A stretch of DNA of 64,000 nt from Isoetes taiwanensis. Lineage: Eukaryota > Streptophyta > Lycopodiopsida > Isoetales > Isoetaceae. A program made the position numbers and the translations under genes. The notes beneath the pieces were generated by a model, which ran no database searches, was not told the DNA's origin, and saw only the letters and a program-made list of their open reading frames with translations. Positions 60,632 to 64,000 of the stretch are shown here, one piece after another. The DNA lies in NCBI GenBank assembly GCA_021234155.1, contig JAJEKV010000162.1:224449-288448 (forward strand), read 5' to 3'. Position 1 is the stretch's first letter; every line of letters begins with the position of its first letter.

Positions 60632-60786
60632 ACAAAAGTTGAAGTAATGAAGCCCTGTGATTACATGCCCTCCTTTTTTATTCTCGGAGATGTATTTTTG
60701 AATGCACATGTCTTTCTACAACATGGTGATGCTCAGAAGATAGTCAATCTCCTTAGCAATGTTGAGCATATTCACACGGAACACAT

Positions 60787-61230
60787 AACCAACACATAAC
60801 TACCATTGACATTAATAAATATAACCATTGGATCCAACACATTTAAATTAAAATCCCCCTTAAACCCCCTTTGGTTTGGGTGCATATTCACACGGGGGGT
60901 GACTTCGGGCATCGAGAGCTGTCGGATTGGCATATTCGCCCCTTATTCCATAATCTACACCGTACGTAAAGTTCCTCATTTGTGGGGTATGCAAGTACAA
61001 GATTTGCTATACTGTATAATAAGATTCGCAAAATACTATAAGATTTCAACCTAATACTATATGGTGTTGATTTCATGACGTCCAAAATACAATTATGAGG
61101 GCTCTCACGCCCCTACGCCACCCCGCGGTGAATATGCACCCAAACCAAAGGGGTTTAAGGGGATTTTAATTTAAATGTGTTGGATCCAATGGTTATATTT
61201 ATTAATGTCAATGGTAGTTATGTGTTGGTT
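60787..61230. mobile_element. MITE-like element with about 110-bp terminal inverted repeats
   Basis: The left arm starts aaccaacacataactac at 60,787. The right arm ends with its exact complement at 61,230, and pairing continues inward to about 60,898 and 61,118 with few mismatches. It passes through gttggatccaatgg and the aaccaaaggggtttaagggg stretch to gaatatgcaccc. The 220-bp centre has no coding capacity. This is the form of a non-autonomous DNA transposon. Target duplications are not clear: ataacc before and attata after do not match. A partial third copy of the terminus (gctatgtgttggttgttat) is at about 61,359-61,377. Confidence 0.8.
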
Positions 61231-64000
61231 ATTATACTAAAATTTTTTTTCGGCCATAAAAAAAAAAAAAAAAAAAGCGACGTGAGAATATAAAAAAAAA
61301 CATTTAAAACATGTAGCAATATGTGTTATGTGTTTATGTTAATAATGTTAATGATAGCTATGTGTTGGTTGTTATATCGAAAAATTTTTGGCCCTTTCGC
61401 CCTAAAATTTCTGTTCTTGTTATTCTAATCAAACTAGAACGCATGGCGGTTTGCATAAAAAATGGAAAGCAGAGGAGTCAATTAATATACATAAACAACT
61501 TTTTCATTAAATGTACACCGCCACCCCAAAGGTTTAGTAGCTTCTTATCTTTGAGGAAAATAAGAAATGAGGAAGAGCTACATAGTTACTTCCTCCAAAA
61601 AAGCAAAATGGAATAAAATGTAGTATACCTTTAACGTAATACACCACTCTTCTAGGTCCCAAGAAATTTAAGCCATAGCTCTCAAGGAATGCACAAGCCT
61701 AGCGGACCATGCACGGATTGAACCGAATAAACCGAAAAAAAAAGGGATTCACCTATTTGGGCACTTGGAAATGCATTTGAAATGGACTTGAAATGCATGT
61801 GGATCTTCATATGCTATATTCTTCACATACATCTTCATAGTCATCTTCATATGCATCCGCTTCATATTCTTCTTCAAAAAGCCCAGCTTCTTCATATTCA
61901 TCATATTCATTTTCATCTTGAAAATCATATCCATGATAAATAACTTTACTTTGCCTATGTTTAGCATTTGATCTGCGAATAACCTGCTGCTGATAGTCAA
62001 ACACTGGGTCATGGCCCTGTCGAAATTGAGACCTGAGATAATCCCAACAACTCCTTGGCACTTGGGAATGGTCTTTAATGTAAAGTATCTTCAATGACGA
62101 ACATGATAGATTTTAAACCGTAGTAGCATCCTTATCAAGAGTAATGTTCAAGAATTACGTCTGTTACAACATGCCACAAGCCTTGTGAAATTAATGACCG
62201 GATCATGTGAAATCTCCATTCTTCATATTTATAAAGGGTTAAAACATACCGCCTCAAAGGAGCTATAATCTCATAAATCTGTCAAAAGCGTGCACACCTC
62301 TGCCAAGTCGAGGTTCAACTCTCCCCCAAATTCTTCTCTCCTTCAATTGTTTGTCAATCCAACAACAAGCGATTCTTGTAGGCCTTTGATCCCGCATGCA
62401 ATTGTGCCTTGAAGAAGGAATACCCAAATCCGTAGCTGATCTATATCCTTCTAGAAAAAACAGATCGGCACCCCTCAGTCGAGTACGGATCAACCATAAA
62501 TACCCATTGCAAAGACTCAATCGAGCCACCGGGCAATTATAAATGATCTAATAGGCTTAGTAGGATCATTTGCATCAAGCAACAACAAATTTGGCTGATG
62601 ATGGCATCTGCTACAAAATCATTCATTTCATAACCTAAAACCGCAGTTCTCTATCTCAAAAGCAAAACCACCATCTGCCTCTGCAGAACGTTGAGAAGAC
62701 ATCGCAGGAGCTTGAGATCCATATATACCAAACGGTGCAGCCTCAAACATAGTTGGGGAGACATTTTTTGTGAGAGAATCATAGGCGCCCATCTTGCATC
62801 TGAGAGGCCGGAAAGAACACAAGCTTGTGGGTCTATTGCATGGAAGCTCGGAGGTGCAAAAATGGGTGGATGTTGGTAAAAAGGTAGTTACTCTTGCCAT
62901 GACAGATGATGCAGCAGTCGCCATAGCTAGGAGCTCCTCTATCCTTGTAAAAAAAAAATATTTAACTACTCTCAACCTACCTTGGAGAACCAGACTACAT
63001 GAATCGGCTAGCTTTTTGCTGTTTTATAAACTGAAAAAACCAGATCTGAGAAAAGCGCCATAGCACTCAGTTTTGGAATCAGTCTTCTTTGCCTTTGCAA
63101 TCTGCCATAGCCACCAGTTTCGGAACAGGGGTCTTCGCTTCTTGCCCTGCACAACATCAGAAATCAAGGCCTGTGATATATAGATAAATTTAATCACGGC
63201 CATCCAATTCTCCCTCTTATAAAAAATCAACGGCCAAGAAACGGAGCACTCTAGAAATACTATTTAGTACGTCTAGTTGAATACGACAACAAAATCATAG
63301 AAAAACCTTAGTAAATATCGTACAAAAACACAAAAGAAACCCCCTGTTATTATGCTACATATTCATCACAATTACGTCATCTGTAGCAGTGGGCACCATG
63401 CACATTTCTCTGGCAGTGAAGTATTCGTCTGCCTTACCCTTTCCTATATATTTGCAAATAAATAGGTAAACTTCTGAGGGGTTTCTACTCCTCGCACCCC
63501 TCTGGATAAACCATGTAGTTTCCTTTTCGTCAAACACCTGTGTCACCATAACATTTTGGAGTTCTTTGCCTTTAGTAGCAATTTTTGAGCTACCTGAAGT
63601 GAAGTTCGCATGTATATAGAGAAAAAAAAGTAGAAATAACAACATGATTCGACTACTTTATGCTCTAACATTGCATTACAAGCTCAGAAAATTTAGAACC
63701 ATTTTAGAACTTTTTAGACTAAAAAACCAAGAAAAGTGTGTAAAATTATCCCTTATGTGTGTTACTTTAATAGTTTTCAGTTGCCAAACCCTTTGGCGAG
63801 CAAGAAAGACCCCAAAAGATTTTACACGATATATATTTTGCCTCTGGACTGCATATCTAACATATATATGTTCTTATGTTTGTCGCGCTTATCCGGCCGT
63901 CGGTCCGAGATCCTACGATCCACGTGGCTTTGGGACGTGTCCTACGGCCCAGATGGCTTGGGAGTTTCTATATAGATTCTATATAGACGATCCTACGGTC
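61231..64000. other. Unannotated stretch with unrecognised minus-strand frames
   Basis: An 18-A run is at about 61,259-61,276. Minus-strand frames include a 95-codon acidic one rich in Asp, Glu and Tyr (61,807-62,094), whose 3' part is a low-complexity cttcat tract. Others are an 88-codon frame (62,263-62,529), a 115-codon frame (62,628-62,975) and a 96-codon frame with a hydrophobic, signal-like N-terminus MLLFLLFFLYIHA (63,355-63,645). All lie on one strand within 1.9 kb, so they could be exons of one minus-strand gene. I recognise none and cannot show splice continuity. The last 110 bp repeat the word gatcctacg. Confidence 0.3.

Overview
The window looks like nuclear DNA from a large-genome land plant, most likely a seed plant. 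The evidence is a chromodomain Ty3/gypsy retrotransposon primed by initiator tRNA-Met, a plant L1-type LINE with a DUF4283-like ORF1, an RTE-like reverse transcriptase relic, a tRNA-derived SINE, and intron-bearing exons of an HD-Zip class IV transcription factor. I see no intact ordinary host gene. Almost everything recognisable is mobile or repetitive DNA, and most coding remnants are broken by frameshifts and stops.

Layout: 0-0.5 kb is AT-rich and carries a palindromic repeat (core ggtataaatttatacc) that returns once at 60.6 kb. 0.5-12.6 kb is mostly unrecognised, with two short tandem duplications near 3.7-4.1 kb. 12.6-17.4 kb is a decayed plus-strand LINE (ORF1-like, endonuclease, RT with FADDT, zf-RVT-like tail). 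18.2-19.2 kb is GGT/GGA- and ATC-rich low-complexity DNA, and a related GGT-rich block lies at 31.1-31.4 kb. A minus-strand SINE is at 24.5 kb and an RTE-like RT fragment at 30.4-31.1 kb. 31.5-32.6 kb holds a degenerate minisatellite and a long GT tract.

33.6-40.8 kb is a composite of a 19-bp minisatellite (plus strand, then minus, then plus again) interrupted by two copies of a long inverted-repeat (fold-back) element. 42.0-42.8 kb holds a fragment of an HD-Zip IV gene with good splice sites, but no homeobox and no START domain.

44,266-57,581 is a nearly complete 13.3-kb Ty3/gypsy chromovirus: two ~1.63-kb LTRs, PBS, gag with a CCHC knuckle, protease, RT, RNase H, integrase with D, D and E, GPY/F-like segment, chromodomain and polypurine tract. 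Between the PBS and gag it carries about 4.5 kb of extra sequence. The first part is a degenerate histone H3 gene: a 161-codon open frame beginning MARTKQTARK, followed by separated pieces of the H3 core ending in the H3 C-terminus. The second part is an unrecognised ORF behind its own TATA box. An element that reads histone tails through its chromodomain and also carries an H3 tail is the most interesting object in the window.

57.6-64 kb is AT-rich and holds a 444-bp MITE-like inverted-repeat element at 60.8-61.2 kb plus unrecognised open frames. Long stretches of the two LTRs are identical although the ORFs are full of small indels. This mismatch suggests either residual sequence error in GC-rich parts or an element mobilised in trans, and it limits confidence in every frame-based call here.
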